From Mesorhizobium sp. RMAD-H1 (GTDB taxonomy: Bacteria > Pseudomonadota > Alphaproteobacteria > Rhizobiales > Rhizobiaceae): a stretch of 64,000 nt of DNA. The notes beneath the pieces were generated by a model, which had not been told where the DNA came from, ran no database searches, and saw nothing but the letters and a program-made list of their open reading frames with translations. Positions 11,830 through 22,438 of the stretch are shown here, in pieces; positions within the stretch are counted from its first letter, which is position 1, and the number at the start of each line of letters is the position of its first letter. The stretch lies in the NCBI RefSeq assembly GCF_014191375.1, contig NZ_JACHWN010000001.1, positions 248,001-312,000 on the forward strand. The letters are read 5' to 3'. Made by a program: the position numbers and the translations under genes.

Positions 11830-13308
11830 ATGACCAGCGACAATGATGAGGGCGGCAGGCCCAAACGCCCTTTTGGCAAGCGTCCGTTCGACAGGACGAA
11901 ACGGGCGGGCGACAGCCCGTTCCCGGCAAAGCGCAGGCCCGGCGATAAGCGCCCGGACAAGGCCGGGCCGCGCCTGAACGAAAGGCAGGCAGCTCCCGAG
12001 GAAAGCGAGCGCATCGCCAAGCGGCTGGCGCGCGCCGGTATCGCCTCGCGTCGTGAGGCCGAAACCATGATCGCGGCTGGCCGCATCTCGGTCAACGGCA
12101 AGGTGCTGTCGAGCCCCGCCGTCAACGTGCTGCGCTCCGACCGCATCGAGGTCGACGGCAAGCCGCTGCCGCAGACCGAGCGCACCCGGCTCTGGCTTTA
12201 TCACAAGCCCGCCGGCCTGGTGACGACCAACCGCGATCCCGAGGGCCGCCCGACGGTGTTCGACGCGCTGCCGCAGGGCATGCCGCGCGTGCTCTCCGTC
12301 GGTCGTCTCGATATCAACACCGAAGGCCTCCTACTTCTCACCAATGATGGCGGGCTGGCGCGAATCCTCGAACTGCCGTCCACGGGCTGGCTCCGGCGCT
12401 ACCGTGTGCGCGCCCACGGCAAGGTCACGCAGGCCCAGCTCGACGGCCTGAAGAATGGCATCGCGGTCGACGGCGTGTTCTATGGCGCCGTCGAGGCGGA
12501 GCTGGAGCGCGAGCAGGGCTCCAATGTCTGGATCAATATCGGACTGCGCGAAGGCAAGAACCGCGAGGTCAAGAACATCATGGGCGCGCTGGGCCTGACG
12601 GTCGGCCGCCTGATCCGCATCTCCTTCGGCCCGTTCCAGCTCGGCGATCTGGAGGAGGGCGCGGTCCGCGAGATCCGCGGGCGCACGCTGCGCGACCAGC
12701 TCGGTGAAAAGCTGATCGAGGAATCGGGCGCCGATTTCGATGCGCCGATCCTGAACGAGTTTTCCAACGCCCCGGTGCGGGGCGCGGGCGTGCCGGCGGA
12801 GCCTCGCGAGCGCCCCGCCCGCCGCTCTTCGGAATGGATTTCCAGCAGTTCGGCAGGAGCCGGAAAGGCGAAAGGTCCGCGCCGGTCCAGAGATGAAAAG
12901 CGTGACGATGCGCTGTCGCGCCTGAGCACCAGCCCCGCGCCGCGTGGCCGCGGACCCGTCAAGGAACGCGGCGAACGCCCGGCCGAGTCTTCTCCTCGCA
13001 AGTCGCGCGGCGCCAATGTCTGGATGGCGCCGGGTGCGAGGCCCCAGGGCAAGAAGTCCGGTCCGCAGGAGGATGCCGAAAAGCCGCGTCGGCCGAGATC
13101 CGCCGCGCCTGCGGAACGCACGCAGGACCGGGAGGCAAGGCCGCCCCGCAGGGAAAGGCCGGAGGGCGATCGTCCGTTCGGCGACAAGAAGCCCCGCGGT
13201 GAGAGGTCCGGCGGCAGCGGACCGCGTAATGGCGGGCCGAAGGGACCATCCGGCAGGGGCCCGGGCAAGGGGCCGAGGGGCGGTGGCAATGCGGATCGTC
13301 GGCGGTAG
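11830..13308 (+). CDS. rluB: 23S/16S rRNA pseudouridine synthase (RluB/RsuA family) with long disordered tail
   Basis: Isomerises a uridine in rRNA. It has 492 residues, much longer than E. coli RluB. An N-terminal basic extension (1-55) precedes the S4 RNA-binding domain ([19 protein letters not shown] onwards, about 58-110). The catalytic domain has the motif [19 protein letters not shown], with the catalytic Asp in GRLD near residue 159. From about residue 310 to the end the sequence is a low-complexity Arg/Gly/Pro/Lys/Ser-rich tail with no predicted fold. Such tails are common in alphaproteobacterial RluB homologues. rsmD overlaps the last 20 bases, so translation is probably coupled. The exact target uridine is inferred from family only. 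Confidence 0.88.
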   Translation: MTSDNDEGGRPKRPFGKRPFDRTKRAGDSPFPAKRRPGDKRPDKAGPRLNERQAAPEESERIAKRLARAGIASRREAETMIAAGRISVNGKVLSSPAVNVLRSDRIEVDGKPLPQTERTRLWLYHKPAGLVTTNRDPEGRPTVFDALPQGMPRVLSVGRLDINTEGLLLLTNDGGLARILELPSTGWLRRYRVRAHGKVTQAQLDGLKNGIAVDGVFYGAVEAELEREQGSNVWINIGLREGKNREVKNIMGALGLTVGRLIRISFGPFQLGDLEEGAVREIRGRTLRDQLGEKLIEESGADFDAPILNEFSNAPVRGAGVPAEPRERPARRSSEWISSSSAGAGKAKGPRRSRDEKRDDALSRLSTSPAPRGRGPVKERGERPAESSPRKSRGANVWMAPGARPQGKKSGPQEDAEKPRRPRSAAPAERTQDREARPPRRERPEGDRPFGDKKPRGERSGGSGPRNGGPKGPSGRGPGKGPRGGGNADRRR

Positions 13309-13852
13309 GTTCCGCGGGCGCCCGCTCGCAACGCCGTCCACCAACGCAATCCGCCCGACGACGGACCGCACCCGCGAGAGCCTGTTCAACATCCTGGCGC
13401 ATCGCTTTCCCGAAAAGCTGGAGGGCACCCGCGTGCTTGATCTCTTCGCCGGCACGGGCGCACTCGGCCTGGAGGCGATCTCGCGCGGCGCGCGCGCCTG
13501 CCTTTTCGTTGAGGAATCGGTCGAGGGGCGGGGCCTGCTGCGCGAGAATATCGAGGCCTTCGGCCTGCAAGGCCAGACCAAGATATTCCGGCGCGATGCC
13601 TGCAGCCTCGGCATGGTCGGTACGATGGAGCCCTTCGACCTCGTCTTCGCCGACCCGCCTTACGGCAAAGGCTTGGGGGAAAAGGCTTTTCTTTCCGCTT
13701 TGGAGGGCGGTTGGCTTAATCCTGACGCACTTTTGGTGCTTGAGGAGGAGGCGGACGCAGCACTCGCGCTCGATGATCGATTCGTGGTGCATGACGAACG
13801 CAACTATGGCGGAACCGTCATCCGGTTGATCGGGATGCGTGAGCCGTCTTGA
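13289..13852 (+). CDS. rsmD: 16S rRNA (guanine(966)-N2)-methyltransferase
   Basis: SAM-dependent methyltransferase acting on G966 of 16S rRNA in the small subunit. 187 residues starting [16 protein letters not shown]. The SAM-binding motif is [19 protein letters not shown] (about 50-68), and the catalytic motif is FADPPYGKG near residue 117, the N2-guanine type DPPY. The frame is open far upstream through the rluB tail, but the conserved family N-terminus begins at the 13289 ATG, preceded by GAGGGG. It overlaps rluB by 20 nt, a common pairing in this order. Confidence 0.95.
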   Translation: MRIVGGRFRGRPLATPSTNAIRPTTDRTRESLFNILAHRFPEKLEGTRVLDLFAGTGALGLEAISRGARACLFVEESVEGRGLLRENIEAFGLQGQTKIFRRDACSLGMVGTMEPFDLVFADPPYGKGLGEKAFLSALEGGWLNPDALLVLEEEADAALALDDRFVVHDERNYGGTVIRLIGMREPS

Positions 13853-13975
13853 GACCTGCGGCGCCGTGTGTCCTTCGGGACGCATGAGGGTTCGTTGTGG
13901 GGTGTTCAATCCAGACCGGTGGGCGCCGTTCCCGCGGCGTCCTTTGAGATATTCAATTCAGAGGGACGCCTTTCT

Positions 13976-15529
13976 GTGCCGAGCTTCACGATCCGACATC
14001 TGCTGCTTTCGACCATGATGGCCGCCACGCTCTGTGCGCCTGTTTTCCCGGCTGGCGCGCAAACGACCACCCCCGCCGGTGCGCCCCAAACCGAGGCACC
14101 GGCCACGCAGGCGCCGCCTCCCGCGGCGCAGGAGGAGGCCGCTGCAAAACCGGAAATCGTCACCACGGATGGCGTCAGCCATTTCACGCTCGCCAACGGG
14201 CTCGAGGTCGTGGTCATTCCCGATCACCGCGCCCCCGTCGTCACCCAGATGATCTGGTATCATGTCGGCTCCGCCGACGAACAGCCGGGCAAATCCGGCA
14301 TCGCCCATTTCCTCGAGCATCTGATGTTCAAGGGCACCAAGACCTATCCGGCGGGCGAGTTCGACAGCAAGGTCGCCGCCATCGGCGGGCAGCAAAACGC
14401 CTTCACCTCCTATGATTACACCGCCTATTACCAGCAGGTCTCGCCGCAGGCGCTGGAAATGGTGATGACCTATGAGGCCGACCGGATGGAAAATCTGGTT
14501 CTGACCGAAGATGTGGTCAACACCGAGCGCGACGTCATCATCGAGGAGCGCCGGATGCGCGTCGACGGCGATCCCGGCGCGATCCTCAGCGAGGAGGCGA
14601 ATGCCACGCTGTTCCTGAACCATCCCTATCGGGTTCCGGTCATCGGCTGGATGCAGGAGATAGAGAAGCTCGGCCTGAAGGATGCGCTCGATTTCTATGA
14701 GCGCTTCTATACGCCCAACAATGCGACGCTGGTGATCTCCGGCGACGTCGATCCGCAGACCGTGCTGGCGCTTGCCGAAAAGACCTATGGCAAGGTGCCG
14801 CGCCGCGCCGACCCGGGGCCCCGCATCCGCCCCCAGGAGCCGGAGCATCACACGAAGCGCGCTGCCACGCTCAACGATCCGCGCGTTACCCAGCCGAGCT
14901 TCCGCAAGATGTGGGTCGTGCCATCCTACGAGAATGCCAGGCCGGGCGATGCCGAAGCCCTCGATCTCCTGAGCGAGATCCTCGGCGGCTCGATCCGCAG
15001 CCGTCTTTATCAGGAACTGATCGTCAAGAAGGGCATCGCGGCCGCCGCCGGCGCGGATTATTCCGGCGATGCGCTCGATGACGGTATCTTCTCCGTCTAT
15101 GGCGCGCCGCGCGGGCAGGCCACGCTCGATGAGGTCGAGGCGGCCGTCGATGCGGAGATCGCCCGCATCGTCAAGGATGGCGTGACCGAGACGGAGCTCC
15201 TGCAGGCGCGCAACCGCTTTCTGAAGAGCGTCATCTTCGCGCGCGACAACCAGATGGGCATGGCGCGCATCTACGGCTCGACGCTTGCCGTCGGCGGCAC
15301 CGTCCAGGACATACAGGATTGGCCCAAGCACATCCGGGCGGTGACGGCCGCGCAGATCAAGGATGTGGCCACCCGCTATCTCGTCAATGCGCGGTCGGTG
15401 ACGAGCTACCTGCTGCCGCCGGCCGCCGAGCCGGAGAGCGCGCAGTCGGACAGGCCGTCCGGAGGCCAGCAGGTCGTGCCGCTGCCGCCTGACACAACGA
15501 ACGGGGGAACAGAGGGAGTGGTGCAGTGA
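13976..15529 (+). CDS. M16 family zinc peptidase, catalytic subunit
   Basis: Periplasmic insulinase-type metallopeptidase, 517 residues from the chosen GTG at 13976 (GAGGGA nine bases upstream). The signal peptide runs to about residue 28 (AGAQ), followed by a Pro/Ala/Thr linker. The inverted zinc motif HFLEH is at 111-115, with the distal Glu expected in the [10 protein letters not shown] region. The C-terminal half carries the second M16 lobe. The frame remains open to 13868, but this would place 36 residues before the signal peptide. It overlaps the next M16 gene by 4 nt; active and inactive M16 subunits generally work as heterodimers. Confidence 0.9.
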   Translation: MPSFTIRHLLLSTMMAATLCAPVFPAGAQTTTPAGAPQTEAPATQAPPPAAQEEAAAKPEIVTTDGVSHFTLANGLEVVVIPDHRAPVVTQMIWYHVGSADEQPGKSGIAHFLEHLMFKGTKTYPAGEFDSKVAAIGGQQNAFTSYDYTAYYQQVSPQALEMVMTYEADRMENLVLTEDVVNTERDVIIEERRMRVDGDPGAILSEEANATLFLNHPYRVPVIGWMQEIEKLGLKDALDFYERFYTPNNATLVISGDVDPQTVLALAEKTYGKVPRRADPGPRIRPQEPEHHTKRAATLNDPRVTQPSFRKMWVVPSYENARPGDAEALDLLSEILGGSIRSRLYQELIVKKGIAAAAGADYSGDALDDGIFSVYGAPRGQATLDEVEAAVDAEIARIVKDGVTETELLQARNRFLKSVIFARDNQMGMARIYGSTLAVGGTVQDIQDWPKHIRAVTAAQIKDVATRYLVNARSVTSYLLPPAAEPESAQSDRPSGGQQVVPLPPDTTNGGTEGVVQ

Positions 15530-16851
15530 ATATGTCGTTCTTTTTTCTCCGTCGCCATGGGCGCGCCTTTACAGCCGCCCTGTTCCTCGCGCTGTTTTTC
15601 GTCCTGCCGGCCCGTGCCGTCACCATCCAGGAGGTGGTGTCGCCCAAGGGCGTGCGGGCCTGGCTCGTGCAGGATGATTTCGTGCCGCTGATCGCGATCC
15701 GCTTTTCCTGGAAGGGCGGCACCACGCAGGATCCGGCGGGCAAGGAGGGGCTCGCCAATCTGATGACCGGGCTTTTCGACGAAGGGGCAGGGGATCTGCC
15801 GTCGGATGCCTTTCAGGAACGGCTCGACAATATCGGCGCCGAGATGAGCTTTTCGGCAACCGCGGATGATATCGGCGGGTCCATGCGTATGCTCGCGGAA
15901 AACCGCGACGCGGCTTTCGATCTGCTTTCGCTCGCCGTCAACAGGCCGCGCTTCGATCAGGGGCCGGTCGACCGCATCCGCCAGCAGATCATTACCAACA
16001 TCAAGGCCTCGGAACGTGATCCGAACACCATCGCGGCGCAGAAATTCGCAGAAGTGCTCTACGGCAACCATCCTTATGCCCGCCGCGAGCAGGGGACGGA
16101 AAAATCACTGATGGCAGTCACCCGCGACGATCTCCTGGCCTTTCATCGCAGGGTGTTCGCCCGCGACAATCTCACCATTGGCGTCGTCGGCTCCATCAGC
16201 CCGCAGGAGCTCGGGCCTTTGCTCGACAAGATCTTCGGCAACCTGCCGGAAAAGGCAGAGCTGACGCCTGTTCCCGACGCCAAGCTGGCGCTCGGCGCCA
16301 CCACCAGCATCAGCTATAAGCTGCCCCAGACCTCGATCGCCCTGGTCTATCCCGGCGTCTCGCGCAAGGATCCGGATTTCTTCGCCGCCCATCTCATGAA
16401 CCACATATTGGGCGGCGGTTCCTCGTCGCGTCTCTACAGGGAAGTGCGCGAGAAGCGGGGCCTTGCCTATTCCGTCGATTCCGCGCTGGTCATCCGCGAC
16501 CACGCTTCGGCTTTGACGATCTCGACCGCCACCCGCCCGGACCGGGCGCAGGAGACGCTGCAGATCATCCGCGACGAGGTGAGCCGCATGGCGAATGAGG
16601 GGCCGACGGAGCAGGAACTGGCCGAGGCCAAGAGCTATGTGATCGGCTCCTATGCGGTCAGCAATCTCGATTCCTCCAGCGGCATCGCGCGCACGCTCGT
16701 GGGCCTGCAGCAGGAGGATCTTGGCCGTGATTATATCGACAAGCGCGAAGGCATCATCAATTCTGTAACATTGGATCAGGTAAAAGCGGTGGCGAAGAGG
16801 CTGCTGCAGGCCGATCCGGCGATCCTCATGGTCGGCCCGGCGCAGATGTAG
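15526..16851 (+). CDS. M16 family peptidase, zinc-site-lacking partner subunit
   Basis: 441 residues with a signal peptide (to about residue 31, PARAV). Where the catalytic subunit has HFLEH, this protein reads [13 protein letters not shown], so the zinc ligands are missing and it should not be proteolytic by itself. The second lobe is well conserved, with [20 protein letters not shown] carrying the R...Y pair that binds substrate carboxylate in M16 heterodimers. The start codon overlaps the stop region of the catalytic partner (ATGA-type coupling). Role by family: processing of periplasmic peptides; targets unknown. Confidence 0.9.
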   Translation: MNMSFFFLRRHGRAFTAALFLALFFVLPARAVTIQEVVSPKGVRAWLVQDDFVPLIAIRFSWKGGTTQDPAGKEGLANLMTGLFDEGAGDLPSDAFQERLDNIGAEMSFSATADDIGGSMRMLAENRDAAFDLLSLAVNRPRFDQGPVDRIRQQIITNIKASERDPNTIAAQKFAEVLYGNHPYARREQGTEKSLMAVTRDDLLAFHRRVFARDNLTIGVVGSISPQELGPLLDKIFGNLPEKAELTPVPDAKLALGATTSISYKLPQTSIALVYPGVSRKDPDFFAAHLMNHILGGGSSSRLYREVREKRGLAYSVDSALVIRDHASALTISTATRPDRAQETLQIIRDEVSRMANEGPTEQELAEAKSYVIGSYAVSNLDSSSGIARTLVGLQQEDLGRDYIDKREGIINSVTLDQVKAVAKRLLQADPAILMVGPAQM

Positions 16852-16888
16852 TCAGGCATTCATTCTGAGATGGAACCGTGTTTATCCA

Positions 16889-17044
16889 CCCCCCTCTGCC
16901 CTGCCGGGCATCTCCCCCTCAAGGGGGGAGATTGACTGGCATCGATTTTGGCTCCCATTCTGTAACGTCCGTGATTGGCAGCGGCGTTGATGAGAGTGTA
17001 ATCTCCCCCCTTGAGGGGGAGATGCCCGGCAGGGCAGAGGGGGG
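16889..17044. repeat. Family B intergenic inverted repeat, copy 1
   Basis: Perfect 45-bp inverted arms (16889-16933 and 17000-17044) starting CCCCCCTCTGCCCTGCCGGG, with a 66-nt spacer. The arms contain a nested mini palindrome around CTCCCCCTCAAGGGGGGAG. Transcribed, it would form a very stable long hairpin. It lies between the M16 pair and the patatin gene. Confidence 0.92.
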
Positions 17045-17092
17045 TACTGTCCCGCCGGCATTTCAATGTAAAATCCTCCTGAAGAAGCCATA

Positions 17093-17959
17093 ATGAATTT
17101 CTCTGGCTCGAAATCCACTCCCCGTATCGCGGTCGCCTTCGGCGGCGGCGGGGCACGCGGCATCGCCCACATCAATGTCATCGAGGCGCTGGACGAGATG
17201 GGCATCCGCCCGGTGGCGATTTCCGGCTCATCCATCGGCGCCATCATGGGTGCCGGCATGGCGGCGGGCATGAGCGGCCGGGAGATCGGGGCCTATTGCC
17301 GGGCGACGCTTACCAACCGGGCCGAGATCGCCGCCCGCATGTGGCGGACGCGCCCGACGAGCTTTTCCGAGATCCTGACCGATGGCGTCCGCTTCACCCA
17401 GTTCAACATCGAGAAGATCCTGAAGGCGTTCCTGCCCGAGCAGCTGCCTGCGAGCTTCGAGGAGCTGGAAATTCCGCTCGCGGTCACCGCGACCGATTTC
17501 TATGCCCAGCAAAGCGCGATCCTCGAAAGCGGCGACCTCATCTCGGCCCTTGCCGCATCGGCCGCCATTCCCGCGCTGTTCCGGCCGATCCGGCGCGACG
17601 GGCGGATCCTGATCGACGGCGGCATCTATGATCCCGTGCCTTTCGAGCTTCTCGAGGAGAAGGCCGATATCGTCGTCGCCATCGATGTCGTCGGCGGCCC
17701 CGTCGGCGATGACGACAGGATGCCGTCTTCCATCGATGCGATGTTCGGCGCCACTCAGCTGATGATGCAGTCGATCATCGCCACCAAGTTGAAGCAGACC
17801 CGCCCGGTCGTCTTCCTGCGGCCGCAGGTCGCGCGCTTCGGCGTTCTGGACTTCATGCGCGTCGAGCAGATCTTGCGCGAAAGCGCCGGCGTGAAGGACG
17901 AGCTGAAGCAGGCGATGGATGCGGCGTTGGCCTTCGCCAACAGCCGCAGGAGCGCCTGA
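17093..17959 (+). CDS. Patatin-like phospholipase (RssA type)
   Basis: Predicted lipid acyl hydrolase using a Ser-Asp dyad, 288 residues. The oxyanion-hole motif GGGGARG is at about 17-23, the nucleophile elbow GSSIG at about 44-48, and the catalytic Asp is in IDGGIYDPVP near residue 180. No signal peptide is seen, so it is likely cytoplasmic or membrane-associated. Its stop codon directly abuts that of the convergent KefB-type gene with no base between them. Confidence 0.93.
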   Translation: MNFSGSKSTPRIAVAFGGGGARGIAHINVIEALDEMGIRPVAISGSSIGAIMGAGMAAGMSGREIGAYCRATLTNRAEIAARMWRTRPTSFSEILTDGVRFTQFNIEKILKAFLPEQLPASFEELEIPLAVTATDFYAQQSAILESGDLISALAASAAIPALFRPIRRDGRILIDGGIYDPVPFELLEEKADIVVAIDVVGGPVGDDDRMPSSIDAMFGATQLMMQSIIATKLKQTRPVVFLRPQVARFGVLDFMRVEQILRESAGVKDELKQAMDAALAFANSRRSA

Positions 17960-19798
17960 TTACTCCGCCGGCTCCGCTTGCGCGGCGATGTCGGCGGCCG
18001 GCGCCAGCGTTTCCTCGGTGATCTTGTCGAGCGGCTTGCCCTCGCGGGCCGGCTTCATCAGCGGTTCCGGCGTGACCGGCCTGTTGAAGAGCAGATGCTT
18101 GCCCGCGAGAATGCCTTCGGTCGCCTGCACGCGCAGCCGGTCCTCGTCGCGCTTGCGCACATCCTCGGTGATCTGGCCGGCGAGATCGCTGCTGATGCCG
18201 AGCTCCTCCAATGTCCTGCGCCCGAACAGAAGGCCCGATTCGAACGTTTCGCGCAGCTCGTAATCCACCTGCTTGGCCCTGAGCTGCAACGTATGCTCCC
18301 GGTCATAGGAGCGCACGAAAAGCTTCGCATCGGGGAATTCCGACTGGATCAGGTCGACGATCCGGTTTGTCACGTCCTTTTTCTGCGTACAGACGGCGAC
18401 GATCTTGGCCCGCCTGATCCCGGAGGCCTCCAGCACGTCCTTGCGCGTGCCGTCGCCAAAATAGATGCGGAAGCCGAACTTGCTGGCCGCGCGCACGCGG
18501 TTGGCCGATGTGTCGATGACGGTGACGTCGATGCCGCCGGCCAGCAATATCTGCGCCGCGATCTGGCCGTAGCGCGAAAAGCCGATCATCAGCACGTCGG
18601 CGCCCGCGCCGTCGAAATCCTCCTCGATCTCCTCCTCCTTTTCGCCGGCGAGAAGCCGGTTGCCGAGCGCGACGGAAAGGGGTGTGAGCGCCATGGAGAT
18701 GGTGACGATCGCGACGAGCTGAGAGGCAAGCGAATTGGTGATGAGCGCGGCGGCGGACGCCGCGGTGAACAGCACGAAGCCGAACTCACCGCCCTGCGGC
18801 AGCAGGAAGGCGATGCGGATCGCATCATTATGGCTGGAGCGGAAGATGCGGCAGAGCAGATAGATAATGGCGATCTTGACCGCCATCAGGATGGGGACTG
18901 CCACCAGGATGGCGAGCCAGTTCTCCATGATGACGCCGAGATTGAGCGAAAGCCCGACGGCGACGAAGAAGAGGCCGAGCAGAATGCCGCGGAACGGCTC
19001 GATATCGGCTTCTAACTCGTGCCGGTAGGAGGATTCGGCTAGGAGCACCCCTGCGATGAAGGCGCCCATCGCCATCGAGAGCCCCGCCGACTGCATCAGC
19101 ATCGCCGAGCCAAGCACCACGAAAAGTGCGGCCGCGATCATCACCTCGCGCGCGCCGGTATTGGCGATGATGCGGAACATCGGGTTGAGCAGATAGCGGC
19201 CGGCGACGACCAGCGCCATGATGGCGATGACCGCGGCGGCGAATTGGAAACCGGCGCCGTCCATGGATCCGCCATGGGGCGAGAGTACGGGAATCAGCGC
19301 CAGGATGGGGACGATGGCAAGATCCTGGAAAAGCAGGATGGAGAAGGCCCGCTGCCCGTGCTTCAGGTTGGTCTCGGCGCGGTCCTCCAGCACCTGCATC
19401 GCAAAGGCGGTGGAGGAGAGCGCGAGCCCGAAACCGACGATGATCGCGGCCTCGAAGGGAAGCTTCGCGAGGTAGAAGCCGAGCGCGGTCAGCGCGGTCC
19501 CGGACAGGACGACCTGTGCCAGCCCGAGGCCGAAGATCGAGTGCCTGAGCGCCCACAGCCGCGAAGGCTTGAGCTCAAGCCCGATGATGAAGAGCAGAAA
19601 GACGATGCCCAGCTCGGAAAAATGCAGGAAGTCCGCGCCGTCGCTGATGAGACGCGCCACCGGGCCGATGACGATGCCGGCGGCGAGATAGCCGAGGACG
19701 GTTCCGAGGCCGAATCTCTTGAAGAGCGGCGCCGCGACGATCGCGCCGCCGAGCAGCATCAGCGATTGGAGATAGAGAGTTCCGCCTTCCGAGACCAT
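17960..19798 (-). CDS. Monovalent cation:proton antiporter, KefB/KefC type (CPA2 family)
   Basis: Inner-membrane K+/H+ exchanger or K+ efflux protein. From the chosen ATG at 19798 (AGGA seven bases upstream) it has 612 residues: about 12 hydrophobic segments in the first 390 residues, then a Rossmann RCK/TrkA-N domain containing DVLMIGFSRYGQIAAQILL and a second acidic strand VTVIDTSANRV. C-terminal charged tail. The YhbL-like or glutathione-sensing partner of E. coli KefC is not adjacent, so regulation cannot be inferred. The open frame extends to 19858, but this adds residues before the first helix without a ribosome site. Confidence 0.9.
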   Translation of the reverse strand: MVSEGGTLYLQSLMLLGGAIVAAPLFKRFGLGTVLGYLAAGIVIGPVARLISDGADFLHFSELGIVFLLFIIGLELKPSRLWALRHSIFGLGLAQVVLSGTALTALGFYLAKLPFEAAIIVGFGLALSSTAFAMQVLEDRAETNLKHGQRAFSILLFQDLAIVPILALIPVLSPHGGSMDGAGFQFAAAVIAIMALVVAGRYLLNPMFRIIANTGAREVMIAAALFVVLGSAMLMQSAGLSMAMGAFIAGVLLAESSYRHELEADIEPFRGILLGLFFVAVGLSLNLGVIMENWLAILVAVPILMAVKIAIIYLLCRIFRSSHNDAIRIAFLLPQGGEFGFVLFTAASAAALITNSLASQLVAIVTISMALTPLSVALGNRLLAGEKEEEIEEDFDGAGADVLMIGFSRYGQIAAQILLAGGIDVTVIDTSANRVRAASKFGFRIYFGDGTRKDVLEASGIRRAKIVAVCTQKKDVTNRIVDLIQSEFPDAKLFVRSYDREHTLQLRAKQVDYELRETFESGLLFGRRTLEELGISSDLAGQITEDVRKRDEDRLRVQATEGILAGKHLLFNRPVTPEPLMKPAREGKPLDKITEETLAPAADIAAQAEPAE

Positions 19799-19950
19799 GC
19801 GCGATCCTGATTGAAGCTGATAGGAAAGGAATCTTGGCAATCGCCTTGATGCACCCAATATTGCACCATATAGGGAGACTATGGGCTGAATTTAGTTTTG
19901 TCTCAAATAATCCTTCTCGCCAAATCCATTCTGCTCGAACCGGAATAATC

Positions 19951-21294
19951 ATGAACGCTCCGACAGATTCCAGACAATTGGTCGACAAGGCCGCCTCTCT
20001 CGTCGAAGCAGCGCGCCGCGCCGGCGCGGATGCGGCCGATGCGGTCGTTATCCGCTCCCACTCGACCAATGTCACCGTCCGGCTTGGCAAGGTCGAGGGA
20101 ACGGAAGCCTCCGAAAGCGACGAGTTCGCTCTGCGGGTCTTCGTCGGCAGAAAGGTGGCGAGCGTCTCCGCCAACGCCGATGCCGACCCGGCGCGGCTTG
20201 CCGAGCGCGCCGTCGCCATGGCGAAGGTCTCGCCGGAAAATCCCTACGAGGCTTTGGCGCCCGCCGAGCGCCTCGTCGCCAGGCCGCGCGATCTCGACCT
20301 GTTCGATCCGACGGAGGTTGCCGCCGCGAAGTTGACCGGGGATGCGCTCGCGGCGGAGGAGGCCGCCCTTGCCGTCGGCGGTATCACCAATTCCGGCGGG
20401 GCGTCCGCCTGGGCGGGGCTGGGCGGCCTCGTCCTGGTCACCTCGGCCGGGTTTCAGGGGCATTACGCGGTGACGCGCTTCGGCGTCTCGGCAAGCGCTA
20501 TCGCCGGAACCGGCACCGCGATGGAGCGCGACTATGATTTCACCTCGCGCCTGCATTTCGCCGAACTGGAGGATGCCGCCACCATCGGCCGCAGGGCCGG
20601 CGAGCGCGCCGTCCGCCGCCTCGGTGCGCGCAAGGTGAAGACCGGGCCTGTCACCGTCGTCTTCGATCCGCGCATGGCGCGCGGTATTGCAGGCCATCTG
20701 GCAGGCGCCATCAACGGCTCCTCGATTGCCCGCAAGACGAGCTTTTTGAAGGATTTCATGGGCAAGCGGATACTCAAATCAGGCGTCGATGTCACGGATG
20801 ATCCCTTGCGCCCGCGCGGCACCGCCTCGCGCCCCTTCGACGGCGAGGGGATCGAAGGGCAGAAGCTTTCCATGGTCGAGGACGGCGTGCTCAAGCACTG
20901 GTTCCTCTCCTCCTCGGTCGCGAAGGAGCTGGGGCTTGAAACCAATGGGCGCGGCGTGCGTTCGGGTTCGACGGTCGTGCCCGCCTCCACCAATTTCGCC
21001 ATCGAGCCGGGCGGGATATCGCCGGAAGACCTCATCCGCGGCGTCGGCACGGGCTTCTACGTCACGGAGGTTTTCGGCCAGGGTGTCGATATGGTGACGG
21101 GGCAATATAGCCGCGGCGCATCGGGTTTCTGGATCGAGAATGGCGAACTGAGCTATCCTGTGAGCGAGGTGACCATTGCCTCGAACCTCAGGGACATGTT
21201 CCTCAACCTGACGCCGGCGAACGATATCGACCGCAATTTCGGCACGGCCGCACCGACATTGGCGATAGAAGGCATGACTCTTGCCGGAAGCTGA
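19951..21294 (+). CDS. pmbA: TldD/PmbA-family metalloprotease subunit (TldE/PmbA)
   Basis: Non-catalytic subunit of the TldD/TldE protease that processes small peptides and is involved in CcdA antitoxin and microcin maturation in enterics. 447 residues from ATG 19951. Conserved segments include VTVRLGKVEGTEASESDEF near the N-terminus and GHLAGAINGSSIARKTSFL near residue 250. No HExxxH zinc motif is present, which separates it from TldD. Upstream codons to 19834 cover AT-rich leader sequence and were left out. Divergent from the KefB-type gene; first gene of the run to lpxK. Confidence 0.92.
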   Translation: MNAPTDSRQLVDKAASLVEAARRAGADAADAVVIRSHSTNVTVRLGKVEGTEASESDEFALRVFVGRKVASVSANADADPARLAERAVAMAKVSPENPYEALAPAERLVARPRDLDLFDPTEVAAAKLTGDALAAEEAALAVGGITNSGGASAWAGLGGLVLVTSAGFQGHYAVTRFGVSASAIAGTGTAMERDYDFTSRLHFAELEDAATIGRRAGERAVRRLGARKVKTGPVTVVFDPRMARGIAGHLAGAINGSSIARKTSFLKDFMGKRILKSGVDVTDDPLRPRGTASRPFDGEGIEGQKLSMVEDGVLKHWFLSSSVAKELGLETNGRGVRSGSTVVPASTNFAIEPGGISPEDLIRGVGTGFYVTEVFGQGVDMVTGQYSRGASGFWIENGELSYPVSEVTIASNLRDMFLNLTPANDIDRNFGTAAPTLAIEGMTLAGS

Positions 21295-22090
21295 GAAACC
21301 CGCAACGCCCGAAGCCGAACTGGCGCTGATCCGCGCGGTGGCGGAGGAGGCGGGCCGTATCGCCATGCGCTATTTCGGCCGCGATCCGGAAGTCTGGCTG
21401 AAGGACGGCCGGTCGCCGGTGAGCGAGGCCGACATGGCCGTCGATGCCTTTCTGAAGGAAGCGCTTCTGGGCGCGCGCCCCGATTACGGCTGGATCTCGG
21501 AGGAGACGGTCGATGACCGCGCCGTCGCGGCGCGGCGCCGCGTTTTCGTGGTCGACCCGATCGACGGCACCCGCGCCTTCATTGCCGGCAAGGACGTGTG
21601 GTGCGTCAGCATCGGCATCGTCGAGGATGGCAGGCCGCTGGCCGGCGTCCTCGATTGCCCGGCGAGGGGCGAGGTGGTGGAGGCGAGCCTTGGCAGCGGC
21701 GCGCGCCAGAACGGACACGGGATAAGGGTTGCCGGCCTTGCTGGCGGAAGGCGGCTGAAGATCGCCATGGCGCGCTCGGCGCTGGCGCTTCTGCCGGAGG
21801 ATTTCCGCAACCGCGTCGAGCCCTATCCCTATGTGCCGTCGCTTGCCTATCGCATCGCCATGGTGGCGCGCGGCGAGATCGCGGGAACCTTCGTGCGGCC
21901 CAATTCGCATGACTGGGATCTGGCGGCCGCCGACCTTATATTGGCGGAAGCCGGCGGCGCGGTTGTCACGACGGACGCCGAAAGGCTGCGTTATGGCGGC
22001 CCGACCCGCAAGCACGGGACGCTTGTCGCCGCCAGCGGTGAACTGCTCGACGAGATGTTGGGTGTTGTGGCGCAAACGGCGTTCGGCTAA
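21281..22090 (+). CDS. cysQ: Inositol monophosphatase-family phosphatase, probable 3'(2'),5'-bisphosphate nucleotidase
   Basis: Li+-sensitive, Mg2+-dependent phosphatase; by family it removes the 3' phosphate from PAP or acts on sugar/inositol phosphates. 269 residues. Metal-site motifs are the SEADMAVDAFL segment (about 45-55), the E in ISEETVDD, VDPIDGTRAFI (about 89-99) and HDWDLAAADLIL (about 208-219). The start is a TTG at 21281 that overlaps the end of pmbA by 14 nt; GAAGG precedes it by eight bases. In Rhizobiales this operon position is usually annotated as CysQ-like; the substrate is not proven by sequence. Confidence 0.85.
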   Translation: MPEAEKPATPEAELALIRAVAEEAGRIAMRYFGRDPEVWLKDGRSPVSEADMAVDAFLKEALLGARPDYGWISEETVDDRAVAARRRVFVVDPIDGTRAFIAGKDVWCVSIGIVEDGRPLAGVLDCPARGEVVEASLGSGARQNGHGIRVAGLAGGRRLKIAMARSALALLPEDFRNRVEPYPYVPSLAYRIAMVARGEIAGTFVRPNSHDWDLAAADLILAEAGGAVVTTDAERLRYGGPTRKHGTLVAASGELLDEMLGVVAQTAFG

Positions 22091-22134
22091 ACCATTGCGC
22101 ACGTTTCATTTCATTCGGTTGGGGATTTGTGATC

Positions 22135-22404
22135 ATGAGTGCAGAAGGTGAAGGCAAGAAGCAGCTTCTTCATCTCGTCTTCGGCGGAGAATTGAAGAGT
22201 TTGACCGGCATGGAGTTCCGCGATCTGAACGAGCTTGATATCGTGGGCATCTATCCGGACTACGAATCGGCAAAAGTCGCGTGGAAGGCGAAGGCCCAGC
22301 AGACCGTCGATAACGCCCATATGCGTTATTTCATCGTGCATCTGCACCGGCTGCTCGATCCGGCCACCGCTGCCGCCACGGCCGCATCAGGGAAGGTAGG
22401 CTGA
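22135..22404 (+). CDS. DUF4170 domain protein (small, Rhizobiales)
   Basis: 89 residues, MSAEGEGKKQLLHLVFGGEL at the start and MRYFIVHLHRLLDP near residue 63. It matches the compact DUF4170 family, known mainly from alphaproteobacteria and usually found next to lipid A genes. The ATG at 22135 is preferred over a GTG at 22129 because GGGGA lies nine bases upstream. Function unknown; operon context suggests an accessory role in envelope lipid synthesis. Confidence 0.85.
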   Translation: MSAEGEGKKQLLHLVFGGELKSLTGMEFRDLNELDIVGIYPDYESAKVAWKAKAQQTVDNAHMRYFIVHLHRLLDPATAAATAASGKVG

Positions 22405-22438
22405 CGGCCGGCTGGTCGTCGGCAGGTCCAGAGGAAGC

